A stretch of 64,000 bases of DNA. It comes from DATEOR01 sp036279015 (GTDB taxonomy: Bacteria > Actinomycetota > Thermoleophilia > Gaiellales > Gaiellaceae). The stretch covers positions 1 through 64,000 of the forward strand of contig DASUJY010000048.1 of NCBI GenBank assembly GCA_036279015.1, in the 5' to 3' direction. The notes beneath the pieces are model-generated. The model was not told the origin of the DNA and ran no database searches. It worked only from the letters and a program-made list of their open reading frames with translations. This document shows positions 1 through 7,495 of this stretch, in pieces (positions within the stretch are counted from its first letter, which is position 1; the number at the start of each line of letters is the position of its first letter). The translations under genes were made by a program, and so were the position numbers.

Positions 1-1
1 C

Positions 2-442
2 GCCGGAGAGGACGAGCTCGTCTTCACCGCCAGCGGCGGCGCGCGCATCGACCCGTCGAACCTCATGAGCCGCGTCCTCAAGCCTGCCGCGCGGGCCGCC
101 GGCGTAGGCGACTGGGTCGGGTTCCACACCTTCCGGCACACCTGCGCGACGCTCCTCTTCCGCCATGGCTGGAACGCCGTCCAGGTGCAGCGTTGGCTCG
201 GCCACCACAAGCCGAGCTTCACGCTCGACGTCTACGTGCACCTGCTCGACGAGGACGTCCCCGAACCGGCCTTCTTCGACGCGATCGGGCGCTCGTGTGA
301 CCAGCCTGTGACCCATGAGGGACGAAACCAGCCGAAATCGGACGCCGAGAGCGCCGACCACGTAGCAGGCATTTCCCCTCCAAACGGCACGCTTTCACCC
401 GCTACGCCGAGACCAGCCGAAACCGCCGGGGCCTCCTTCTAA
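2..442 (+). CDS. Tyrosine recombinase (phage-type integrase), C-terminal part
   Basis: The reading frame is open from base 2, so the N-terminal half lies left of the window; 146 residues are visible. The catalytic domain carries the family signatures: H-x-x-R in FHTFRH (partial residues 41-46), the LGH box (66-68) and the nucleophilic tyrosine in DVYVHL (residue 78). Such enzymes cut and rejoin DNA at attachment sites, often in tRNA genes. The stop codon lies inside a tRNA-Arg anticodon-loop sequence, which makes the following bases its likely attachment site. The last 50 residues are low complexity beyond the fold. An integrative element therefore extends to the left; whether it is still mobile cannot be judged here. 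Confidence 0.9.
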   Translation, partial: AGEDELVFTASGGARIDPSNLMSRVLKPAARAAGVGDWVGFHTFRHTCATLLFRHGWNAVQVQRWLGHHKPSFTLDVYVHLLDEDVPEPAFFDAIGRSCDQPVTHEGRNQPKSDAESADHVAGISPPNGTLSPATPRPAETAGASF

Positions 443-477
443 TCCGCGGGTCGCAGGTTCGAATCCTGCCGGGCGCA
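436..477 (+). other. 3' half of tRNA-Arg(UCU): putative att site remnant
   Basis: These bases fold as the 3' half of a tRNA: anticodon loop CTTCTAA (436-442, anticodon TCT), 5-nt variable region (448-452), T arm GCAGG-TTCGAAT-CCTGC (453-469), acceptor strand and discriminator A (470-477). The upstream bases do not pair to complete the anticodon stem, so no intact tRNA is present. The integrase gene ends inside the loop (stop 440-442). This is the usual layout of an att core at the end of an integrated element. Confidence 0.8.
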
Positions 478-554
478 TCGGGCGTGTGATGCTTTCGGAG
501 CGTCTCGAGCGCAGCCGCTCAGATTGCGGGAAGGCGAAACGCAAATCCCGCGCC

Positions 555-1154
555 TTACTCGGTTCGCTGGCCGCGGATCTGGTAGCGGTTCAGGGCCACG
601 CCGTTGTCGAATGTAGCGTGCTCGAGCAGGTCACACTCCAGCGGCTCGGTGACCTCGTCGAACAGAGGTCGGCCCGATCCCAAGATCGCCGGGTGGGTGT
701 AGAGAAGTAGCTCATCGAGCAGCCCATGCTGAAGCAGCTGCGTGGCGAGCGTGGCGCCTCCGACTCCGATTGTGCCCTCCGTCTCGTCGCGAATGGCGGC
801 GAGCTGGGTGATGGCGTCAGCGCCACCGACGATGCGCGTGTTGTGGCTGGCGGTGGTGCGTGAGCTGGAGACCAGTACCTTCGGCGCGGCCGTCCAGATT
901 TCGCCCCACTCCCGCAGGTGGTCGGGCAGCGACTCGTCCTGTGCCGCTGAGGGCCAGACGGTTTCCATCATCTCGTAGATGACTCGGCCCTCGACGAACA
1001 GCGCCAAGCTCCGAGCGCGCTCGTTGAACTCGCGAAAGAGCTGCTCATCGATGCGCACCCACTCGCCGCCCTCCTCGTCAGCAACGTGGTCGCCGGCAGA
1101 CCGCTCGATGCGAAGGTCGAGCGACACATTCATCCAGTACGTCATGCGCCCCAT
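555..1154 (-). CDS. DHFR/RibD C-terminal-domain family reductase
   Basis: This 199-residue protein matches the small YwjB/YyaP-type dihydrofolate-reductase-like family (RibD C-terminal domain fold). The N-terminus reads MTYWMNVSLD, close to the usual strand-1 motif, but the glycine that normally follows SLD is a leucine here. A VGGATLATQLLQHGLLDE stretch (about residues 132-150) matches the family's GG-x-x-L nucleotide-binding loop, and ILGSGRPLFDE follows it as in relatives. These proteins are presumed NAD(P)H-dependent reductases; the substrate is unknown. The start is ATG 1154; a second ATG at 1145 is equally possible. It is a single gene on the minus strand next to the att scar. Confidence 0.8.
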   Translation of the reverse strand: MGRMTYWMNVSLDLRIERSAGDHVADEEGGEWVRIDEQLFREFNERARSLALFVEGRVIYEMMETVWPSAAQDESLPDHLREWGEIWTAAPKVLVSSSRTTASHNTRIVGGADAITQLAAIRDETEGTIGVGGATLATQLLQHGLLDELLLYTHPAILGSGRPLFDEVTEPLECDLLEHATFDNGVALNRYQIRGQRTE

Positions 1155-1214
1155 GTACGGAAGCTACCGCGTCATGTCTTCGAGCGGACGCAGACGCGGT
1201 CCGTCGGCCACGGC

Positions 1215-1955
1215 TCAACCCCGGTTGTGGTTGACGACCTCGATGTTGTGCCCGTCCGGGTCGAGCACGAAGGCGCCGTAGTAGCCCCGGTGGTAGACCG
1301 GGCGCTCGCCCGGCGCGCCGTGGTCCTCGTAGCCCGCCGCGAGCGCGGCGGCGTGGAACGCGCGCACCGTGGCGTCCTCGCGCGCGGGGAACGCGAGGTG
1401 GACGTGCTCCGTGAGCGGCCGCTCGTCCCGGACGAGCGAGAAGCTGTAGTCCGAGCCGGACAGCTGCACGCGGTCGGGCTCGTCGTGCGTCAGGCGGAGC
1501 CCGGCGTGCGGGGCGATCGTCGTGTAGAAGCGCCGGGAGGCCTGCGGGTCGCGTACGCGGAACCACAGGTGGTCGACGCAGCCGTCGGGCACGGCGTCCC
1601 CACGGTCGGCGTGGACCGCCTCGACGCTGTTGCCGTCCGGGTCGAGCAGGAACCCGCCGTAGTACGTCGGGCCGTACTGCGTGCGGGGCCCCGGCGCGCC
1701 CTCGTCGCGGTACCCCGCGTCGACGCCCGCCTGCCAGAACGCGTCGACCTGCGCGCGGTCGCGCGCCCGAAAGCCGACGTGGAGCCCGCTGGTCACCGGG
1801 TGCTCGGGATCCGTCGGACCGATGTCCCAGTCCTCCCATTCGACCAGCTCGGCGTCCGCATGGCTGGGCTCGACGCCCAGGACGCTCAGGACGGTGCGGT
1901 AGAAGCGCTCGGAGGCCGCGAGGTCCGTGACGGCGATCCCGACATGGTCGAACAC
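1215..1955 (-). CDS. VOC (glyoxalase/dioxygenase-fold) protein with two domains
   Basis: The 246-residue protein holds two tandem vicinal-oxygen-chelate modules of about 120 residues. Each shows the expected metal-ligand positions: DHVGIAV, SGLHVGF and NSVEAVH in the first, DHLWFRV, EHVHLAF and HNIEVVN in the second. Both end with the typical LDPDG-N element. VOC proteins include glyoxalases, extradiol dioxygenases and resistance proteins; the substrate cannot be told. The frame is open further upstream, but GTG 1955 gives a start directly on the first beta strand, and longer versions would be arginine-rich antisense-like sequence. It lies 65 bases downstream of the MFS-rhodanese gene on the same strand. 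Confidence 0.8.
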   Translation of the reverse strand: MFDHVGIAVTDLAASERFYRTVLSVLGVEPSHADAELVEWEDWDIGPTDPEHPVTSGLHVGFRARDRAQVDAFWQAGVDAGYRDEGAPGPRTQYGPTYYGGFLLDPDGNSVEAVHADRGDAVPDGCVDHLWFRVRDPQASRRFYTTIAPHAGLRLTHDEPDRVQLSGSDYSFSLVRDERPLTEHVHLAFPAREDATVRAFHAAALAAGYEDHGAPGERPVYHRGYYGAFVLDPDGHNIEVVNHNRG

Positions 1956-2020
1956 CCGGCCGAGGCTACCGCTGCCGGCATGCTCGGTGTTGTGCGACTT
2001 CGGCGACGCGCCTGCACGAA

Positions 2021-3718
2021 CTAGAGCAGGGCGCTCTCCTCGAACGGCTCGGGCGCTCCCATGCCCGGCAGCCTGGCGGCCGCTTTTGAAGCGGCGCGGA
2101 CCGGGAGCCCCTCCGCCTTCCAGGCCGTGAAGCCGCCGACGAGGTCGGTCGCGCGGCCGAACCCGAGGTCGCGGAGCGAGACCGCGGCGAAGCTCGAGGA
2201 GAACCCGTCCGCGCACATGAGGATGACGTCGCGGTCGAGGTCACAGGCGGCGGGGTTGCGGAACTCGCAGTCAGGATCGACCCGCCACTCCAGCACGGAG
2301 CGCGGGATGTGGATCGACCCGGGCACGACACCGCGCGCGCGCCGGTCGTCGTCCGAGCGCAGGTCGACGATCAGCGCTCCCTCCCGCTGAGCAGCGAGCG
2401 CTTGCGCGGGCGTCCGCCGGGGCTCGATCCGCCGGCGCGCGGTCGCGAGCAGCTCGTCGACGTTGCGACGGGCCGCCCGGTGGTCGGCGGCCCGGTCCCG
2501 CTCCACCCAGCGCGTCAGAAGCACCCAGGCGCCGCTCGCCGCGGTGAGGCCGGCGACGATGGCGATCGCGCTTCCCGAGCCGACCGAGTCGGCCACGGCA
2601 CCGGCGAGGAGCGCTCCGATCACGAACCCGAAGTCGCGCCAAAACCGGTAGACGCCCACGACCTGGGCCCGCTCGACCGGCTGGACGGCGTCCGAGACGG
2701 CCGCGATCAGCGTCGGATAGACGAGCGCGGTTCCGGCCCCGAGCAGAACGGCCGCGCCGAGAGCGGGCGCGAAGTTACCCTCGCCGGCGGCGAGCAGTGC
2801 GAGCGCGGCTGCCTGCGTGAACATGCCTGCGACGATCAACGGCTTACGCCCTGTGTGGTCGGAGAGCCAGCCGGTGAGCAGCTGGCCCGCGCCCCAGACG
2901 CCCGGGTAGACGGCCGCGACGACCCCGATCTGCGTCGTGCTCGCCCCGTTGGCGGCGAGATAGAGCGGTGCGAGCCCCCACGCGAGGGCGTCGTTGAGGT
3001 TGTTGACGAGCCCGGCCTGCGAGCAGGCACGGAGCGCGGGATGGCGAAGCGTCGCGCGCGCGAAGACGGACCTCAGCGAGCCGGTCATGTGGTCCCCGTG
3101 CGCACGTTGCTCGCGCGCGACGTGCCCCGCCGTGTCGCGGACGAAGAAGATCGAGATCACGGTTCCGAGCGCGGCGATTGCGGCGCCGAGGAGCCAGACG
3201 AGCGTGCGCGGCGCGAACGTGGCGGCGAGCACGCCGGTGGCGAAGGCGGTGACGGCGAGACCGAGGTAGCCCGCGGACTCGTTGAGGCCGAGGGCGAGAC
3301 CGCGCCGACGCGGGCCGACCAGGTCGATCTTCATCACCACGGTCATCGACCAGGCGAGGCCCTGGTTCGCGCCGAGGAGGAGGTTGGCGGCGACGATCCA
3401 GCCCCAGCTCGGTGCGAGCGCGATGAGAAGCGGGACCGGGAGTGCGAGCAACCATCCGCTCACCAGAAGGCGCTTGCGTCCCACCCGGTCGGCAAGTCCG
3501 CCGGCAGCCAGGTTGGAAACCGCCTTCGCGATCCCGAACGCGACGACGAAGCTGAGGATCGCGCTCTTGGACGCAAGACCGAAATCACGTTCCCCGACGA
3601 GCGGGAGCATGCTCCGCTCGAGCCCGACCATGGCGCCGACGAACGCGTTCAGGCCGACGAGGAGGGCGAACTGGCCGGCGTTCTCGCGAAGCCCGAGGCG
3701 GACCGCCGCCGCGCTCAT
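2021..3718 (-). CDS. MFS transporter fused to a C-terminal rhodanese domain
   Basis: 565 residues. The first roughly 400 form a 12-helix major facilitator with the DRVGRK loop after helix 2 and the repeat DHTGRKPL in the second half. From about residue 435 the protein is a soluble rhodanese domain (LIVDLRSDDDRRARGVVPGS) with the sulfur-carrying cysteine in MCADGFSSS at about residue 502. Rhodaneses move sulfane sulfur, so a sulfur or thiol compound is a plausible cargo. The ATG overlaps the stop of the upstream hydrolase gene (ATGA), so the two are translationally coupled. The open frame continues upstream through the hydrolase gene but that part is a shadow. Confidence 0.85.
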   Translation of the reverse strand: MSAAAVRLGLRENAGQFALLVGLNAFVGAMVGLERSMLPLVGERDFGLASKSAILSFVVAFGIAKAVSNLAAGGLADRVGRKRLLVSGWLLALPVPLLIALAPSWGWIVAANLLLGANQGLAWSMTVVMKIDLVGPRRRGLALGLNESAGYLGLAVTAFATGVLAATFAPRTLVWLLGAAIAALGTVISIFFVRDTAGHVAREQRAHGDHMTGSLRSVFARATLRHPALRACSQAGLVNNLNDALAWGLAPLYLAANGASTTQIGVVAAVYPGVWGAGQLLTGWLSDHTGRKPLIVAGMFTQAAALALLAAGEGNFAPALGAAVLLGAGTALVYPTLIAAVSDAVQPVERAQVVGVYRFWRDFGFVIGALLAGAVADSVGSGSAIAIVAGLTAASGAWVLLTRWVERDRAADHRAARRNVDELLATARRRIEPRRTPAQALAAQREGALIVDLRSDDDRRARGVVPGSIHIPRSVLEWRVDPDCEFRNPAACDLDRDVILMCADGFSSSFAAVSLRDLGFGRATDLVGGFTAWKAEGLPVRAASKAAARLPGMGAPEPFEESALL

Positions 3719-4467
3719 GTTCGTGCCGGTGCGACCCCGCGGCGGTTGGCGTCGACGATGTCGCGCTGGTTCGCCGGGGCAGGCGGCAGATCGACGAGCA
3801 GCGCCTGGGCGAAGCCGGCCGCATCCGGATGGGCAAGAGCCGCGTTGTGGCGGCGCTCGAAGCCGATGCTCGAGAACGGGTTGCTCGAGAGCCCGCGCCC
3901 GCACACCGAGCCGCCGTAGTGACTCGGATAGACGAGCACGTGATCGGGCAGCTCGAGCAGGCGCTCGATCGAGGCGTAGAGCGTGCGCGCCGCCGGCTCG
4001 GGATCGCCCACGGCGTGCAGGTCGGGCCGGCCGACGTCGCCGACGAGGAGCGAGTCGCCGGTGAACACGAGCCAAGGCTCGTCCGTTCCCCGCCGCCGGT
4101 CCGCGACGACGTAGGCGCCGTGCGCCGGTGCGTGGCCCGGCGTCGCGAGCGCACGGACAACCGTGTTCCCTAGCTCGACGACCTCGCCGTCCCCGAGCGG
4201 CACGTGCTCGAAGTCGACCTGCGCCCCGGCCGGCAGGTAGGCACTCGCTCCCGAGTCGACCAGCATGGGAAGTCCGGACACGTGATCCGCCTGCACGTGT
4301 GTCTCGAAGATGGCCACGATCGGAGCGCCGAGACGCTCCGCCTCCTCGAGGTAGGCGTCGACGAGATCGGCATGGGGGTCGACGACCGCGAGCCGCCTCA
4401 GCGAGAGGCAGCCGAACAGATAGCTCGCGCACGCGGTCGGAGCGAAGAGGAACGGTCGCAGGACCAT
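3715..4467 (-). CDS. MBL-fold hydrolase, persulfide-dioxygenase-like
   Basis: 250-residue metallo-beta-lactamase-fold protein. The metal motif reads THVQADH (His57, Asp61, His62), so the second histidine of the usual HxHxDH is glutamine. Later ligand positions appear in TPGHAPAH, FTGDSLLVGDVGRPDL and YPSHYGG. The GDVGRPDL segment is typical of ETHE1-type persulfide dioxygenases and related rhodanese-linked hydrolases, which oxidise glutathione persulfide. It is the first gene of a two-gene operon with the MFS-rhodanese gene, and its promoter faces a LysR gene. The ATG at 4467 was chosen because a -10 box (4476-4481) ends 8 bases before it. Exact substrate is inferred, not shown. Confidence 0.8.
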   Translation of the reverse strand: MVLRPFLFAPTACASYLFGCLSLRRLAVVDPHADLVDAYLEEAERLGAPIVAIFETHVQADHVSGLPMLVDSGASAYLPAGAQVDFEHVPLGDGEVVELGNTVVRALATPGHAPAHGAYVVADRRRGTDEPWLVFTGDSLLVGDVGRPDLHAVGDPEPAARTLYASIERLLELPDHVLVYPSHYGGSVCGRGLSSNPFSSIGFERRHNAALAHPDAAGFAQALLVDLPPAPANQRDIVDANRRGVAPART

Positions 4468-4475
4468 CCTCAGAG

Positions 4476-4532
4476 GAGGGTACGACCCCACCCTAGTATT
4501 GTTCAAGACGAATCTTCCGATACCGGCTATCG
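4476..4532. promoter_or_regulatory. Divergent promoter and palindrome between MBL and LysR genes
   Basis: On the minus strand a -35-like TTGAAC (4501-4506) and a -10 TACCCT (4476-4481) are 18 bases apart and point at the MBL gene. On the plus strand TAGTAT (4494-4499) is a -10 candidate for the LysR gene. A perfect palindrome CGATA-5-TATCG sits at 4518-4532, and CCGATACC recurs at 4517-4524 and 4539-4546. Its place just before the regulator start suggests the LysR operator; this is inference. Confidence 0.45.
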
Positions 4533-4534
4533 CC

Positions 4535-5488
4535 GTGCCCGATACCTCTCTCTCGCTTCTCTGGGACACCACCCGCCTCCGCTTGCTCGTCGAGGTCGAG
4601 CGGCAGGGGACGGTCTCGGCGGCGGCCCGGGCGGTCGGCATCGGGCAGCCGACGGCGAGCGAGCACCTGCGCCTGCTCGAGGCGGCTGCCGGTCAGCGCC
4701 TCGTCGAGCGGAACGGTCGCGGCAGCCGCCTGACCGAAGCCGGAAGGCTGCTCGCGGCCCGTGCGCGGGAAGCCCTCGCTGCCTTGCAAGCCGGGGAGGA
4801 AGAGCTGAGCGCGCTCGCCGGCCTCCAAGCCGGCACTATTCACGTCGGCGCGTCGACCACGCCGGGCGTCTACCTCCTGCCGGACACTCTCGACTGCTTC
4901 AGGCGCGACCATCCCGGGGTCGACGTCGAGGTCGAGATCGCCTCGACGGACGAGATGGTCGGACGCCTGCTCGCAGGCCGGGTACAGCTCGCGCTCGTCG
5001 GCGAGACCGAGGTCGACGATCGAATCGAGCTGACGCCGTTCCTTGCGGACGAGCTCGTCGGCATCGCCAGTCCGGGCTCGCTGCCGATCAAGGGCGGCCG
5101 GATCAAGGCGGACGCCCTGTCGGATCAGACGCTGCTCGTGCGCGAGTCCGGCTCGAGCACGCGGCAGACTGCCGAGCGCTCGCTCGCGCGGATGGGCGTT
5201 CGCCCGAGACGCGTGTGGGAGCTCGGATCGAGCGAGGCGATCAAGCGCGCCGCCCGCGAAGGGCTCGGGGTCGCGTTTCTCTCCCGCTACGCGGTCGCCG
5301 AGGAGATCGAGCGTGGCGAGCTCGCGAGCTTCCGCGTGCAGGGGGCGCCGAAGATCGAGCGACGACTCCACGTGGCCCGGCTCGCCCGTCGCCCGCTGAG
5401 CCCGAGCGAGCGAGGCTTCATCACGACGCTCACGCGCTGCTGCGCGAAGAACGTTGAGTTCGCGGCCGCCTGCGTCGAGCCGCAGTAA
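4535..5488 (+). CDS. LysR-family transcriptional regulator
   Basis: 317 residues from GTG 4535. The N-terminal winged helix-turn-helix is clear (TRLRLLVEVERQGTVSAAAR, then IGQPTASEHLRLLE), followed by the linker helix and a two-lobed substrate-binding domain from about residue 95 (GTIHVGASTTPGVYLLP). The frame is open to 4499 with a TTG, but family members begin within about ten residues of the helix-turn-helix, so GTG 4535 fits better. It is divergent from the persulfide-dioxygenase-like/MFS-rhodanese operon and probably controls it in response to a sulfur compound, as LysR regulators usually act on their divergent neighbour. Confidence 0.88.
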   Translation: MPDTSLSLLWDTTRLRLLVEVERQGTVSAAARAVGIGQPTASEHLRLLEAAAGQRLVERNGRGSRLTEAGRLLAARAREALAALQAGEEELSALAGLQAGTIHVGASTTPGVYLLPDTLDCFRRDHPGVDVEVEIASTDEMVGRLLAGRVQLALVGETEVDDRIELTPFLADELVGIASPGSLPIKGGRIKADALSDQTLLVRESGSSTRQTAERSLARMGVRPRRVWELGSSEAIKRAAREGLGVAFLSRYAVAEEIERGELASFRVQGAPKIERRLHVARLARRPLSPSERGFITTLTRCCAKNVEFAAACVEPQ

Positions 5489-5500
5489 GCGCCGGCGTCC

Positions 5501-5971
5501 TCACGCGGGCTTCCAGATCATGAGCAGGAGGACGCCGAGGAGTCCGAGCGTCGAGGCCGCGTTGAGAACAGCGGCGCGCCGGTCGAAGAGCAGCCGCCGC
5601 AGGTCCTCGCTCGGCTCGTCCGCCTGCCCGGCCAGCCGCTCTGCGAGCAGGCGCGCTCGCTTGGGCGTCTGCCCGCCGATGCCACCGAGGGCGGAGGCGA
5701 GCACGAAGAGGGCGAGCGCCCCTGCCAGCCAGCCCTCGTCGAATCCCCTCCCCGTCACGGCAACGAGCCAGAAGCCCCCTGCGAGCACGGCGAGGCTTCC
5801 GCCTGCGACGAGCAGGACGCCGCTTCGGGTCGTCGCGAGGAGGAGCGCGACCTCGGAGGGCCGCTCCCGTCGCCTTGCCGCGGCGAAACCGACACCGGCG
5901 ACGGCAATCCCGCCGGCGAGCACGACCACGCCGAGCAGATGGAGGAACAGAGCCCAGCCGTACTCGGACAC
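5501..5971 (-). CDS. Small integral membrane protein, DUF2269-like
   Basis: 156 residues from GTG 5971 with four predicted membrane helices. The N-terminus EYGWALFLHLLGVVVLAGG has the (W/F)LHLLG signature shared with the two proteins at 12599-13551. Between helices 3 and 4 is a charged loop rich in Arg and Glu, and the C-terminus ends LLLMIWKPA, again like the 13072-13551 protein (ILDMIFKPGA). No biochemical role is known for this family. Convergent with the LysR gene, 12 bases apart. An upstream in-frame extension to 6046 would overlap the divergent gene and lacks similarity, so it was dropped. Confidence 0.75.
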   Translation of the reverse strand: MSEYGWALFLHLLGVVVLAGGIAVAGVGFAAARRRERPSEVALLLATTRSGVLLVAGGSLAVLAGGFWLVAVTGRGFDEGWLAGALALFVLASALGGIGGQTPKRARLLAERLAGQADEPSEDLRRLLFDRRAAVLNAASTLGLLGVLLLMIWKPA

Positions 5972-6031
5972 GCCGGAAGTATGCGGGGCAGGTTCCGGCC
6001 GGGCTGCGTCGTACTTTGTTGCCGACCTCAC

Positions 6032-7495
6032 GTGGAGCCGGCGCAAACCCCCCGTCCGTCACCATCTCTGGCGCAGCCCGCCGGTGCCGGAGAAGTCCTG
6101 CGCCTGCCCCGGCCGCGCGTGGTCAACCCTGCGATACTCATCGCGACGCTCGGCGTCCTCGTCCTCGTCAACGTGCCGGTGCTGGGCGAGGGAGGCTGGC
6201 GGTTCCGGCCGCGCCGCGTGGATCCAGAAGGACTGCTCGGACCGCTGGTCTCGCTCGCCAACGGGCACTGGAGCCCGTCCCTCCTCAAGGCCGCGGCGGT
6301 CGCGGCGGGGCTGCTGCTCGTGCTCGCCGTGTTCCAGGCCCGCGAGCGGTGGACGGCGCGCAAGGGCTTCCTTCTCACCATTCTTGTCACAGCGCTGCTC
6401 GTCGTCCCGGGCGTCCTCCTCCAGGTCGGCCTGCGCGACGGCAGCGCGCCGTGGTTCTTCACGAACGACTCGACCTACGAGATCGAGCTCGCGGGCGACC
6501 TCGTCCTCGACGGGCAAAGCCCCTACGGGCACGACTACCGGGGCTCCGGCCTGGAACGGTTCTACAAGGGAGACGGAACGCCGAGCCTCGACCACAAGGC
6601 GCTCGACCATTTCGCCTACTTCCCCGGTACGGCGCTCTCCTCGGCCGGCTGGCGCCTCCTCCCCTCGCCGATCGACGACTACCGCCTCCTCGTGCTACTC
6701 GCCACGCTCGGCCTCGTTCCGGCTGCGCTCACCTTCGCGGGCCCCTGGACCGTACGGCTGGTGGTGGGCGCGGCGCTCGCCGGAAACCCGCTGGCCGTGC
6801 AGGCGGCCTGGTTCGGGACGGCGGACGCGCCGAGCCTCCTCTTCCTCGTTCTCGCCTTCGGGCTCGCGAGCCGCTCGCGCTTCCTCGGGGCGGCGGCCTG
6901 CCTCGCCGCAGCCGTGCTCCTGAAGCAGTTCGCGCTCGTGGCCATCCCCTTCTTCGCGGCGATGCTCCTCACGAGCCGCGGGGGCCGCCGGGACTTCGGA
7001 CATGCGGCCGCCGTCTTTGCGGGCGTCGCGGCCGCGGGCCTCCTGCCCTTCCTCATCGCGTCGCCGGCCTCGCTCTGGGCGGACACGATCGGGTTCGGAA
7101 CGAGCCAGTACCCGATCGTCGGCTACGGGCTCGCCGCGCTCCTCGTCCGGGCCGGCGTCCTCGAGAACCGGGTCGCCGACTACCCCTTCGCCCTCGTCGC
7201 GCTCCTCGTCTGGCTCCCGGTCACGCTCTGGCTGCTGCGAAGCCAACTCCGGTCGCGGCTGCCGTGGATGGGGGCCGCAGGCTTCGCCGCCTCCCTCTTC
7301 CTGCTGCTCTTCCTCGGGCGGGTCTTCCAGACGTCGTATCTCGTCTGGCCGCTGACCGGAATGGCGATCGCGGCCGTCCTGGCCGCCGCTCAGACGGCGA
7401 GCGGCACCTCGACCACGAACGTCGACCCGCGGCCCAGCTCGGAGCGAACCGAGATCCGCCCGCTCATGCGCTCGACCAGCTCCTTGCTGATGTAG
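6032..7495 (+). CDS. Polytopic membrane glycosyltransferase-like protein (GT87/DUF2029 type)
   Basis: 487 residues with about ten membrane helices. After a first helix and a large outside loop with an acidic motif (FFTNDSTYEIELAGDLV, then SPYGHDYRG), the layout resembles GT-C mannosyl/arabinosyl transferases that use polyprenyl-phosphate sugars. A -10 TACTTT (6012-6017) precedes GTG 6032; other in-frame starts at 5939, 5981 and 6121 cannot be excluded. The C-terminus is odd: the membrane domain ends near 7390, but the next in-frame stop is at 7493-7495, so the last 35 residues are read from the antisense of the histidine-kinase gene end. Confidence 0.65.
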   Translation: MEPAQTPRPSPSLAQPAGAGEVLRLPRPRVVNPAILIATLGVLVLVNVPVLGEGGWRFRPRRVDPEGLLGPLVSLANGHWSPSLLKAAAVAAGLLLVLAVFQARERWTARKGFLLTILVTALLVVPGVLLQVGLRDGSAPWFFTNDSTYEIELAGDLVLDGQSPYGHDYRGSGLERFYKGDGTPSLDHKALDHFAYFPGTALSSAGWRLLPSPIDDYRLLVLLATLGLVPAALTFAGPWTVRLVVGAALAGNPLAVQAAWFGTADAPSLLFLVLAFGLASRSRFLGAAACLAAAVLLKQFALVAIPFFAAMLLTSRGGRRDFGHAAAVFAGVAAAGLLPFLIASPASLWADTIGFGTSQYPIVGYGLAALLVRAGVLENRVADYPFALVALLVWLPVTLWLLRSQLRSRLPWMGAAGFAASLFLLLFLGRVFQTSYLVWPLTGMAIAAVLAAAQTASGTSTTNVDPRPSSERTEIRPLMRSTSSLLM

